Shown in pieces: positions 16,565-23,447 of a stretch of DNA of 64,000 nucleotides (position 1 is its first letter; every line of letters starts with the position of its first letter). A program made the translations under genes and the position numbers. The stretch comes from Guopingia tenuis. GTDB taxonomy: Bacteria > Bacillota > Clostridia > Christensenellales > Christensenellaceae. The stretch spans positions 1-64,000 of the forward strand of contig NZ_JACRSS010000004.1 of NCBI RefSeq assembly GCF_014384805.1, in the 5' to 3' direction. Under the pieces are notes generated by a model, which ran no database searches, was not told the origin of the DNA, and saw only the letters and a list, made by a program, of their open reading frames with translations.

Positions 16565-16640
16565 GGGGGTATAGCTCAGCTGGTAGAGCGCTTGCTTCGC
16601 ATGTAAGAGGCCAGGAGTTCGAATCTCCTTATCTCCACCA
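16565..16640 (+). tRNA. tRNA-Ala (anticodon CGC)
   Basis: 76 bases including CCA. Acceptor GGGGGTA pairs with TATCTCC (two G-T wobbles), anticodon stem CTTGC/GTAAG holds loop TTCGCAT (anticodon CGC), and the T-arm holds AGGAGTTCGAATCTCCT. CGC decodes only GCG, so another Ala tRNA must exist elsewhere. Confidence 0.92.
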
Positions 16641-16840
16641 CGGGCAACTGCCCGAGCGGATATCGCAATTCACTTTAGTGGGTTGCGATATTTTTGTTGC
16701 CCGAAAGAAAATATCCATTTCGGCAATATCTGCCACGTCGCGGTGGACTTCGCGATTCATAACCCGCTCGGAAAACCGAGCAGGTTTTTAAATCGCTCCG
16801 TCACTGCTCCTTTTCCCCACAAAGACACGTTTTCTTCGGT
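16641..16840 (+). repeat. Palindromic repeat module, copy 3, directly after tRNA-Ala
   Basis: CGGGCAACTGCCCG is itself a small hairpin, then comes the core dyad 16660-16691 (ATATCGCAATTCAC, TTTA, GTGGGTTGCGATAT, perfect over the outer 9 bp) and TTTTT. The tail repeats copy 1 closely: CCATTTCGGCAATATCTGCCACGTCGC near 16715-16741, a second hairpin with loop AAAA and a TTTTT run near 16759-16787, and CACTGCTCCTTTTCC near 16802-16816. Confidence 0.65.
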
Positions 16841-16896
16841 CACTACCAGCCCCATTTTCCGAGCCGCAAGACTTGCATCTAAAAGGTCAATATTAG

Positions 16897-16955
16897 GCAC
16901 AGGCAACGGCCCGGGCGAATATCGTAATTCACATGAGTGGGTTGCGATATTTTTA
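16897..16955 (+). repeat. Palindromic repeat module, copy 4, core only
   Basis: GGCACAGGCAACGGCCCGGGCG precedes the core dyad 16919-16950 (ATATCGTAATTCAC, ATGA, GTGGGTTGCGATAT) and TTTTT. The lead matches copy 2 more than copy 3. The tail module is missing and no tRNA precedes it. Confidence 0.6.
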
Positions 16956-16995
16956 TACTCGAGCCAAAGATTTTGTCAATAATAAACAAAACACG

Positions 16996-17022
16996 GCAAA
17001 AACCCACTGTTAAGCGGGTTTT
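16996..17022 (+). terminator. Hairpin with T-run
   Basis: AAAAACCCAC, short loop, GCGGGTTTTT. Its plus-strand gene, if any, is not visible; it may end read-through from the tRNA-Ala unit. Confidence 0.55.
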
Positions 17023-17444
17023 TGTTTTGCCTTACACGATTTATTTGCGAAAAAGCATTTGTAGGCGATCTTAGGCCGTACTTTAGCGAGCGGCCCTTTA
17101 TCAAATGGAGAAAAGAGGAAATGCCATGTGTTGAAGAAGAGGATGCATGGCAGCGGGTTAGCATTTATGCAATGGGCAATAAGGAAATAGGGTATTCCCC
17201 GGATGGGTTTTTAGTTGGGGAAAACTAAATGCGGCGAAAAGAGCGGGATTGGTTGGGGAGGATAAACTGCTGACGGCGCATATCGCGAATGGAAGAGGCC
17301 GGAGGAAAACCCTTTGGGAAATTGTGTGTTCCAATAAAATGCGACTTTATTGGGAATATACGGGGAAAGAATGGAGCGGATATATTCTTCTCGTCCTAGA
17401 ATACGACGGATTCTGGGGGAGATTTAGAGGCAATACAATAATAA
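17023..17444. other. No gene seen
   Basis: Two short plus-strand frames (17022-17228 and 17249-17482) lack ribosome sites, and the second runs into the terminator palindrome at 17445-17480. I see no recognisable coding content. Confidence 0.5.
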
Positions 17445-17480
17445 AAAGAACCGGAAAGAGAGCTCTCTTTCCGGTTCTTT
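17445..17480 (-). terminator. Perfect 36-bp palindrome ending the large Hdr-Frd operon
   Basis: AAAGAACCGGAAAGAGAG joined without loop to its exact complement. On the minus strand it lies 24 bases after the last gene of the operon and ends in TTT. Confidence 0.75.
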
Positions 17481-17503
17481 GACAGAATAGTAAATCTGAT
17501 TTT

Positions 17504-17791
17504 TTATGCCTGGGCCGCTTCGCGTTTTTCGATTTTCCGGTTGCGGAAATAGAGGCAGATATCTGTACAAACCATGATGATATTGGGAATATAGAACCAG
17601 AAAGCCAGGTTATACGTCTGGGTCATGATTTTGGAGATGATGCCGCAGACATAGCCAAAAGCGATAAAGCAGCTGAACATCAGGCTCTTGCCCTTGGTGG
17701 AGCGGGAGCGATAGGAGCGCACGATGGACATCGGCCAGGAAATTCCGAAGCAGATAATCATCATTGTTTCAAAGATACTTGCAAGTTCCAT
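17504..17791 (-). CDS. Small three-helix membrane protein, possibly PQ-loop/SemiSWEET-like
   Basis: 95 residues with three hydrophobic segments (about 5-20, 37-57 and 62-82) and basic ends. The motif ISWPMSIVRSYRSRSTKGKSL followed by a glycine-rich helix recalls the PQ-loop of SemiSWEET half-transporters, but I am not certain. It lies 99 bases after frdA in the same direction, with the operon terminator behind it, so it is probably co-transcribed. A carboxylate or sugar transport role next to fumarate reductase is a guess. It is not a FrdC/FrdD anchor: no heme or quinone motifs are seen. Confidence 0.5.
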   Translation of the reverse strand: MELASIFETMMIICFGISWPMSIVRSYRSRSTKGKSLMFSCFIAFGYVCGIISKIMTQTYNLAFWFYIPNIIMVCTDICLYFRNRKIEKREAAQA

Positions 17792-17890
17792 GGGATAAAA
17801 TCTCCTTTAAAATAAAATTATTTCATTACATAGGGATGCAGATGCCCGCAGGCGCAGACATCTGCATATAAGCCCTATTTGCATCAATGA

Positions 17891-19495
17891 TTATTTTTTA
17901 CGGCGATAGTCGGGGAGCAGCTTGGGCGAAACAATATCGCTTTCGATGCCCGCATCCGCCATCTCCTTGGCGAAATTGCTGACGTGCTCCAGGCTCAGCT
18001 TGCCGACCTTTACATCTTTGGCCTTGGCCGAAGCATTGCGGCCGGCGTTGCGGCCAAAGACGATGATATCCAGCAGCGAATTGCCCATGAGGCGGTTGCG
18101 GCCATGAATTCCTCCCACGGCTTCGCCGGCCACGAACAGGTTCTCGATGTTCGTCGTCTGGCCGTCATCCGTGATATCCAGGCCGCCATTTTGATAGTGC
18201 AGCGTGGGATAGACAAGGATGGGTTCCTTGCGGATATCGATATCGTATTTCGCAAACATGCGCATCATGGCGGGGATCCGCTTTTCAATGGTGCCTTCGC
18301 CGCCCTTCAGCTCGATCATGGGCGTATCCAGCCAAACGCCCTGGCCCTGGGCTGTATGCACGCCTTTGCCGCGGTCCGAGCATTCCCGGATGATGGAAGC
18401 TGCGGCAACGTCACGGGTTTCCAGAGGATGCATGAAAGCAACGCCGTCGACGTTGATGAGCTTTGCGCCGAGGGAGCGGACCTTTTCCGTAACCAACGCG
18501 CCGAAGATCTGTTCGGGATATGCGGCGCCGGTGGGATGGTATTGCAAGGTATCGGCATAGAGAAGCTTAGCCCCGGCACGGTATCCCAGAATCAAGCCGT
18601 CCGCCGTTGCGCCATAGTGATTGGAGGTGGGGAAGCCCTGATAATGCAGCCGTCCGGCGCCGCCCGTGGCGATGATGACCGTCTTGGCCCGGGCCACGAG
18701 GATTTCCTCTGTTTCCATGTTCATGAGAACTGCGCCGGCCGCATGGCCGTTTTCGTCCAAAATCAGCTCAATAGCCGCTGTATAGTCGACGACAGGGATT
18801 TCTCTGTTAAGGACTTCATCACGCAGTGTGCGCATGATTTCGGCTCCAGAATAGTCCTTAGCTGCGTGCATCCGCTTGCGGGAGGTGCCGCCGCCGTGGG
18901 TAGTGATCATGGTGCCATCCTTATCCTTATCGAATTCCACACCCAGATTGTTGAGCCACTGGATGGCCTCCGGCGCTTCGTTAACCAGCTTATAGAGCAG
19001 CTCGGGTTTGGCGGCAAAGTGCCCGCCGCCGAAAGCGTCCAGATAGTGGATGGCGGGGGAATCGTTGGGCTTATCCGCCGCCTGGATGCCGCCCTCTGCC
19101 ATCATGGTGTTGGCGTCGCCCATACGCAGCTTGGTGGCGATCATAACCTTTGCGCCGTTGTTGTCTGCCTCGATGGCCGCAGACGCGCCCGCGCCGCCGC
19201 CGCCGATAATCAAAACATCCACGTCATAATCCGGGGAAGAAAGATCAATTTCTGCCGGATTTACACGGCTGTTCGCCTGCAGAAGGGCGGCCAGCTCGGT
19301 GGGCACTTTTTCTCCCTTATTGGGGCCGATCTGCAAAACGGCAAATTCGCCCTTTTTATAGTCCGGGTGATAGGTGGCAAGGAGAGTTTCCTTTTCCTCC
19401 GCGGTCATCCGGCGGGGTTCCAGGGCGGCGTTTTCCTTCCGGGCCGCCTCGACTTTTTTCATGGATTCAAGCATTTCGTTGGTATACATATCCAT
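17891..19495 (-). CDS. frdA: Fumarate reductase flavoprotein, soluble type
   Basis: 534 residues; AAGGAG precedes ATG 19495. The FAD site GGGGAGAS (98-105) lies behind an N-terminal extension of about 90 residues that canonical FrdA lacks. Active-site elements are present: HPTG at 320-323, THGGGTSRKR near 199-208, and GIHGRNRLMGNSL near the end. At the position of the covalent-FAD histidine (SHT in E. coli FrdA) this protein has Asn129 (ANTMMAEGG), so FAD should be bound non-covalently; such FrdA variants reduce fumarate but oxidise succinate poorly. Seven bases separate it from frdB. No membrane anchor genes follow, so a cytoplasmic enzyme fed by the upstream Flx-Hdr proteins is inferred. 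Confidence 0.85.
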   Translation of the reverse strand: MDMYTNEMLESMKKVEAARKENAALEPRRMTAEEKETLLATYHPDYKKGEFAVLQIGPNKGEKVPTELAALLQANSRVNPAEIDLSSPDYDVDVLIIGGGGAGASAAIEADNNGAKVMIATKLRMGDANTMMAEGGIQAADKPNDSPAIHYLDAFGGGHFAAKPELLYKLVNEAPEAIQWLNNLGVEFDKDKDGTMITTHGGGTSRKRMHAAKDYSGAEIMRTLRDEVLNREIPVVDYTAAIELILDENGHAAGAVLMNMETEEILVARAKTVIIATGGAGRLHYQGFPTSNHYGATADGLILGYRAGAKLLYADTLQYHPTGAAYPEQIFGALVTEKVRSLGAKLINVDGVAFMHPLETRDVAAASIIRECSDRGKGVHTAQGQGVWLDTPMIELKGGEGTIEKRIPAMMRMFAKYDIDIRKEPILVYPTLHYQNGGLDITDDGQTTNIENLFVAGEAVGGIHGRNRLMGNSLLDIIVFGRNAGRNASAKAKDVKVGKLSLEHVSNFAKEMADAGIESDIVSPKLLPDYRRKK

Positions 19496-19502
19496 TTTCT
19501 CC

Positions 19503-20177
19503 TTACTGTTCGATTTCCCGGTGGTTATAGAGCTCTTTCATCTCTTCGATGGGCTTCTGCATGAGTCCTTCCAGCAGTTCCTTGAAGTCGCCGTTCTGGA
19601 TTTCCTTGACCCGGTCCTCGAGATGCTGGGACTTGGGCGCAAGATACTTGCCGTTCAAGCGGCGGGCCAGAAGGGCCACCTGGGGATGCGAGATCCCCGC
19701 CGGACAGCGGGACGAGCAGACGCCGCACATGACGCAGTCAAAGGATTCCTCGGCACACTTTTCGTATTCGCCACGCTGGGCATAGGCGATATACTGCATG
19801 ACGTTCAGGCCCTGGGTGCAGCTCTTGGTGCAGGCGTTGCAGCCAATGCAGCTATAGATTTCGGGATAGAGCTGCATCATAATCTGTTCGGTAGGCTTGA
19901 TTTTTTCGATATCATAGACTTCTTTGACGATGGGGAAGAAGGGCAGCATGGCGATATACATGTTGTCCTGCACCTGGGTCTGGCAGGCCAGGCAGGCCTT
20001 CAGCTCCCGGTCTCCCTTGATGCGGTAAACCGTGGCGCAGGCGCCGCAGAAACCGTTGCGGCAGCCGCATCCGCGGATGAGCTGATAGCCGGCATATTCA
20101 ATGGCGCCCATGATCGTCAGGCTTGCGGGCACTTCATATTGCTTGCCCATAATATACACATGAACCATATTTTCCAT
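19503..20177 (-). CDS. frdB: Fumarate reductase iron-sulfur subunit, 2Fe-2S plus two 4Fe-4S
   Basis: 224 residues. The N-terminal ferredoxin domain holds CGCRNGFCGAC (37-47) and a later CLAC (62-65) for a [2Fe-2S] cluster. The C-terminal helical domain has CIGCNACTKSC and CVMCGVCSSRCP, both complete CxxCxxCxxxC sets. Canonical FrdB/SdhB has [2Fe-2S], [4Fe-4S] and [3Fe-4S]; here the last site looks like a second [4Fe-4S], as in thiol:fumarate reductase-type subunits, which would lower its potential. It passes electrons to FrdA. The gene is 18 bases after flxA, so all are one transcript. Confidence 0.85.
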   Translation of the reverse strand: MENMVHVYIMGKQYEVPASLTIMGAIEYAGYQLIRGCGCRNGFCGACATVYRIKGDRELKACLACQTQVQDNMYIAMLPFFPIVKEVYDIEKIKPTEQIMMQLYPEIYSCIGCNACTKSCTQGLNVMQYIAYAQRGEYEKCAEESFDCVMCGVCSSRCPAGISHPQVALLARRLNGKYLAPKSQHLEDRVKEIQNGDFKELLEGLMQKPIEEMKELYNHREIEQ

Positions 20178-20195
20178 TTTGAAAACCTCTCCTTA

Positions 20196-21023
20196 TCAAT
20201 ATTCGCTGGGAAGCTCATCCAGCTGGTCAAAGCGGAACACGGGGCCGTCTTTGCAGACATATTTATTGCCGATGTTGCAGCGGCCGCATTTGCCGACGCC
20301 GCACTTCATGCGAAGCTCCATGGTGGTATATACCTGGGTTTCCTTGAAGCCCAGCTCCTTTAAGCCGGCCAGAGTGAACTTGATCATGATGGGCGGGCCG
20401 CACATGAGGACCGTGAGCCCCAGATCCGGATTCAGCTCCTTGACATAGTTGGGAACAAAGCCGACATGGCCATCCCAGCCCTCCTGTTCCCGGTCGATGG
20501 TCAGGAACACTTCCACGCCATCGTCCTTCATCCATTCATTGATGATCTCCTGGTAATCCACCAGATCCTCCTTGGAGCGGGAACCATAGACGATCTGCAC
20601 CTTGCCGTAGTTTTCCCGCTTATCCCGGACATAGTTGATGACCGAGCGCAGAGGCGCCAGCCCGATGCCGCCGGCGATGAACAGGAGGTCTTTGCCCTTC
20701 AGCGCGGATTCCACCGGGAAGCCGTTGCCATAGGGCCCGCGGACCGTGACCTGCTGGTCGGGTTCGATCATATGCAGCCAGGAGGTCAGGCAGCCGCATT
20801 TTTTGATGCTGAACTCCATATAGGCCTCGTTGGTGGGGGAAGATGTGATGGAGAACATGCCCTCGCCCACGCCCGGCACCGAAACCATGGCGCATTGGCC
20901 GGGAATATGCTCGAAGAGTTTTTTTCCATCCAGACCCACCACGCGGAAGGTTTTTACGTCGGGGGTATCCTGCCGGATATCCGTCACAACCCCAACTTGC
21001 GGAATTAACGTTTCTCTATCCAT
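20196..21023 (-). CDS. flxA: FAD/NAD(P)-binding oxidoreductase subunit, FlxA-like
   Basis: 275 residues of the ferredoxin-NADP reductase fold. The FAD domain has MFSITSSP in the RxYS region, the NAD domain has GGIGLAPLRSV near 118 and the MCGPP motif near 215, and the C-terminus carries a [2Fe-2S] set (CGVGKCGRC, then C in YVCKDG). It resembles AsrB/HydG-type subunits; in the context of hdrABC, mvhD and two Fe-S subunits it is the NADH-oxidising FlxA of a Flx-Hdr complex. It overlaps the next upstream gene by one base. Confidence 0.85.
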   Translation of the reverse strand: MDRETLIPQVGVVTDIRQDTPDVKTFRVVGLDGKKLFEHIPGQCAMVSVPGVGEGMFSITSSPTNEAYMEFSIKKCGCLTSWLHMIEPDQQVTVRGPYGNGFPVESALKGKDLLFIAGGIGLAPLRSVINYVRDKRENYGKVQIVYGSRSKEDLVDYQEIINEWMKDDGVEVFLTIDREQEGWDGHVGFVPNYVKELNPDLGLTVLMCGPPIMIKFTLAGLKELGFKETQVYTTMELRMKCGVGKCGRCNIGNKYVCKDGPVFRFDQLDELPSEY

Positions 21024-22048
21024 TATTTATCCTCCCCCAGCGTTTTGATGACTTTGACAATATTCATGGAAATCGGGCATTTGCTAAGGCAGCGCCCGCA
21101 TCCCACGCAGCCATATTCGCCGTCGTTATTGGACGGGAAGTAGACCAGCTTATGCATGAACCGCTGGCGGAACCGCTCCAGCTGCGTCAGCCGGGGGTTG
21201 CCATGGGCCATGCGCGTGAAATCCGAATACATGCAGCTGTCCCAGCAGCGGAACCGCTGGATGCCGTGCCCGGTGTTGAAATCGCGGATATCATAGCACT
21301 GGCAGGTGGGGCACACAAAGGTGCAGGTGCCGCATCCCAGACAGGCTTCGGAAAGCCCGGCCCATTTGGGAGAATCAAACAGCTTTAACAGGTTATCGCC
21401 GTTAAATTCCTCCATATCCAGCTTGGAGAAGGGGAGCTTTTCCAGAATCTTTTTGGTGTTCTCTTTTTGTTCTTCCACAGGCGCGGCGTCCGCATCCTCC
21501 AGAAGATCCCCCAGCGCCTGGGCCAGAGCTGTGCCCTTTTCGGTAACCGGCTCGAGATAGAGGGCGTCCTCAGTCATCCAGCCGCGCATATCGCCCTCGG
21601 GCTCGGTAGCATCGATGCCGAACAGGGGACAGAAGCAGGTTTCCTCCGGCCGTGTGCAGGCCAGGGAAATGATGGTTCCATGCTCCCGGCGGGTCTTATA
21701 GTAGGTGTCCACCGGGTCCACTAGGAATACTTTATCCAGAATGGTGAAGCTCCGGGCATCGCAGGCGCGCACGCCGAAAATTACGAAATCTTCGGATTCT
21801 TTGCGGGAATCGATGACTTCGATGGCTTTGCCCTGGGTCTTGAACTCCATCAGGTTTTCCGTCTGCGGGAAGAAGAAATCCTTCGCACTGCGCACGGTGT
21901 TGAGGGCGCGGGAGAGAGAAACTCCTTCCTTCCATTCCTTATACTGGGCCTGGCCCCCTTCGTTATCTACGGGGAGGTACAGCGTTTCCTTTGCCGCGAT
22001 GGCGGCGAAGAATTCGTCGAGCTTTGCAATGGGAAGTTTCAGCATCAC
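21023..22048 (-). CDS. 4Fe-4S dicluster subunit, AsrA/FlxB-like
   Basis: 341 residues. The N-terminal 200 residues resemble anaerobic sulfite reductase subunit A (VIFGVRACDARSFTILDKVF, TCFCPLFG). The C-terminal part has two 4Fe-4S sets, CLGCGTCTFVCPTC and CVGCGRCLSKCP. No siroheme-binding partner is present, so sulfite reduction is not expected; with FlxA and the other Fe-S subunit it forms the wire from NADH to HdrABC. ATG overlaps the stop of the preceding gene. Whether it should be called FlxB or FlxC is not decided. Confidence 0.75.
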   Translation of the reverse strand: MMLKLPIAKLDEFFAAIAAKETLYLPVDNEGGQAQYKEWKEGVSLSRALNTVRSAKDFFFPQTENLMEFKTQGKAIEVIDSRKESEDFVIFGVRACDARSFTILDKVFLVDPVDTYYKTRREHGTIISLACTRPEETCFCPLFGIDATEPEGDMRGWMTEDALYLEPVTEKGTALAQALGDLLEDADAAPVEEQKENTKKILEKLPFSKLDMEEFNGDNLLKLFDSPKWAGLSEACLGCGTCTFVCPTCQCYDIRDFNTGHGIQRFRCWDSCMYSDFTRMAHGNPRLTQLERFRQRFMHKLVYFPSNNDGEYGCVGCGRCLSKCPISMNIVKVIKTLGEDK

Positions 22049-23019
22049 TTGTTCCCTCCTCTTTCATAGATAACGCTGGGCTCCGCATCCTCCTGGGTGA
22101 AGGTGTTGAGCGGCGGCTTGGTATCCGGATCGGCGCCGGCCTGGTACTCTCCATACAGCTCATCGATATCCTTGATGAACTTGCGGTTCAGGAGGTGCAG
22201 CGGGATGTTCTGGGGGCAGACCCGGGAACATTCGCCGCAGTCCGTGCAGCGGCCGGCCACATGGAAGGCGCGGATGATATGGAACATGTTTTCCTCAAAG
22301 GAATCCACCGCCGCCTTCTGGGCAATGCCGGAAGCGTCGTTATCGAATACGCACTTTTCGCAGGTACATGCCGGGCAGACATTGCGGCAGGCGTTGCAGC
22401 GGATGCAGCGGGAAAGCTCGCCCCGCCAGAAAGCAAACCGCTCGTCCGGCGTCATGTTTTCCAGCTTTTCCACCATATCGAAGCGGTGGCTGTCCAGCAC
22501 GTCGCCCTCTTCGCCCATCAGCTCGTCATAGACCACATGCTTTTTGCTCTTGCAGTTCAGGCAGCGGTCGGCCATGGCCTCGTCTTTTTTGATGGATTCT
22601 TCGCCATAGAGGGTTTCCACGCGGACGGTTTCGCCGTCGCAGCGCATGGAGCAGATGCCCGTGATGCCCTTGGACTTCACGGTATCCACATCCACCTTGC
22701 CCTCGCAGGGGACGCCGATCACATAGACGTGATCCCGCCAGATGCGGTGTTCCTTCAAAAGCTGACTGAAGCTATAAGTATCGCAGGGCTTCAGAAACGC
22801 CAGAATCTTGCCCTCCTTGCGGGACTCTTTGATGAGATATTTGGAGAGGTTTGCCGCGCAGAGGTCGTTATAGAGGAAGCCTGCATCCAGTTCCTCCGCC
22901 GTGGTGAAAACGGCGGGCGTGATGTCATAGTCAAACTCGCCGGCCTTCCATCCGATGACACGGTTGACGGTCCCATCGGCCAGAAGCGCCTTGGCGCGCT
23001 CGATCATTTCTCTTTGCAT
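22045..23019 (-). CDS. 4Fe-4S dicluster subunit, FrhB-related/FlxC-like
   Basis: 324 residues. The first 190 resemble the F420-hydrogenase beta-subunit/coenzyme F420-type fold (ILAFLKPCDTYSF, YVIGVPCEGK, ADRCLNC). The second part carries CIRCNACRNVCPACTCEKC and CTDCGECSRVCP, two 4Fe-4S clusters. Start ATG 23019 overlaps the MvhD gene by 16 bases, so translation is coupled. With the previous subunit it matches the two Fe-S proteins of flxABCD operons of sulfate reducers and fermenters. It probably carries electrons from FlxA to MvhD/HdrA. Confidence 0.75.
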   Translation of the reverse strand: MQREMIERAKALLADGTVNRVIGWKAGEFDYDITPAVFTTAEELDAGFLYNDLCAANLSKYLIKESRKEGKILAFLKPCDTYSFSQLLKEHRIWRDHVYVIGVPCEGKVDVDTVKSKGITGICSMRCDGETVRVETLYGEESIKKDEAMADRCLNCKSKKHVVYDELMGEEGDVLDSHRFDMVEKLENMTPDERFAFWRGELSRCIRCNACRNVCPACTCEKCVFDNDASGIAQKAAVDSFEENMFHIIRAFHVAGRCTDCGECSRVCPQNIPLHLLNRKFIKDIDELYGEYQAGADPDTKPPLNTFTQEDAEPSVIYERGGNK

Positions 23020-23447
23020 CGTAAATCCTCCAATCTCTTATTCTCGCCGAGTTTGGTTACGGTTTCCACAAAGTCGTTCATGGTGGCGGCGAATTTCGCG
23101 CCCTCAGCGGCGGAAACCCATTCCACCCGCGTCCGCTCCTTCTCAATGCCCAGATAGTCGAGCATGGAGAACAGCAGCGTCATGCGGCGGCGGGTATAGT
23201 AGTTTCCGGTGGTATAGTGGCAGTCGCCCGGATGGCATCCGCAGAGGATCACGCCGTCCGCGCCCCGCTGGAAGGCCCGCAGGATGAACATGGGGTTCAC
23301 GCGGCAGGAGCAGGGGACGCGGATGATCTTCACATCCGCCGGATAGTTTAAACGGTTGGTGCCCGCCAGGTCGGCCCCGGCATAGGAACACCAGTTGCAG
23401 CAAAACGCCACGATTTTCGGTTTAAATTCACTGTTGTTTACTTGCAT
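23004..23447 (-). CDS. flxD: MvhD/FlxD [2Fe-2S] adapter subunit
   Basis: 147 residues of the MvhD/FrhD family. Cysteines C16, C17, C20, C46, C48, C69, C71 and C76 are at the family positions (AFCCNWCSY, CSCR, LCGCHPGDCHY). In methanogens MvhD links the electron-donating module to HdrA; in Flx operons FlxD does the same. It overlaps hdrA by 10 bases and the next Fe-S gene by 16. The close packing fits one complex made in fixed ratio. Confidence 0.9.
   Translation of the reverse strand: MQVNNSEFKPKIVAFCCNWCSYAGADLAGTNRLNYPADVKIIRVPCSCRVNPMFILRAFQRGADGVILCGCHPGDCHYTTGNYYTRRRMTLLFSMLDYLGIEKERTRVEWVSAAEGAKFAATMNDFVETVTKLGENKRLEDLRCKEK

Noticed and set aside
4053..16955. The four palindromic repeats as a CRISPR array
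   Set aside because: They are thousands of bases apart, next to tRNAs, with no regular spacers or cas genes.
17984..19564. 526-codon frame on the plus strand opposite frdA
   Set aside because: It is the antisense shadow of frdA; composition is that of reversed codons, and it has no ribosome site.
21023..22048. AsrA-like subunit as part of a sulfite reductase
   Set aside because: No siroheme subunit (AsrC) is present; the neighbours are hdr and flx genes.
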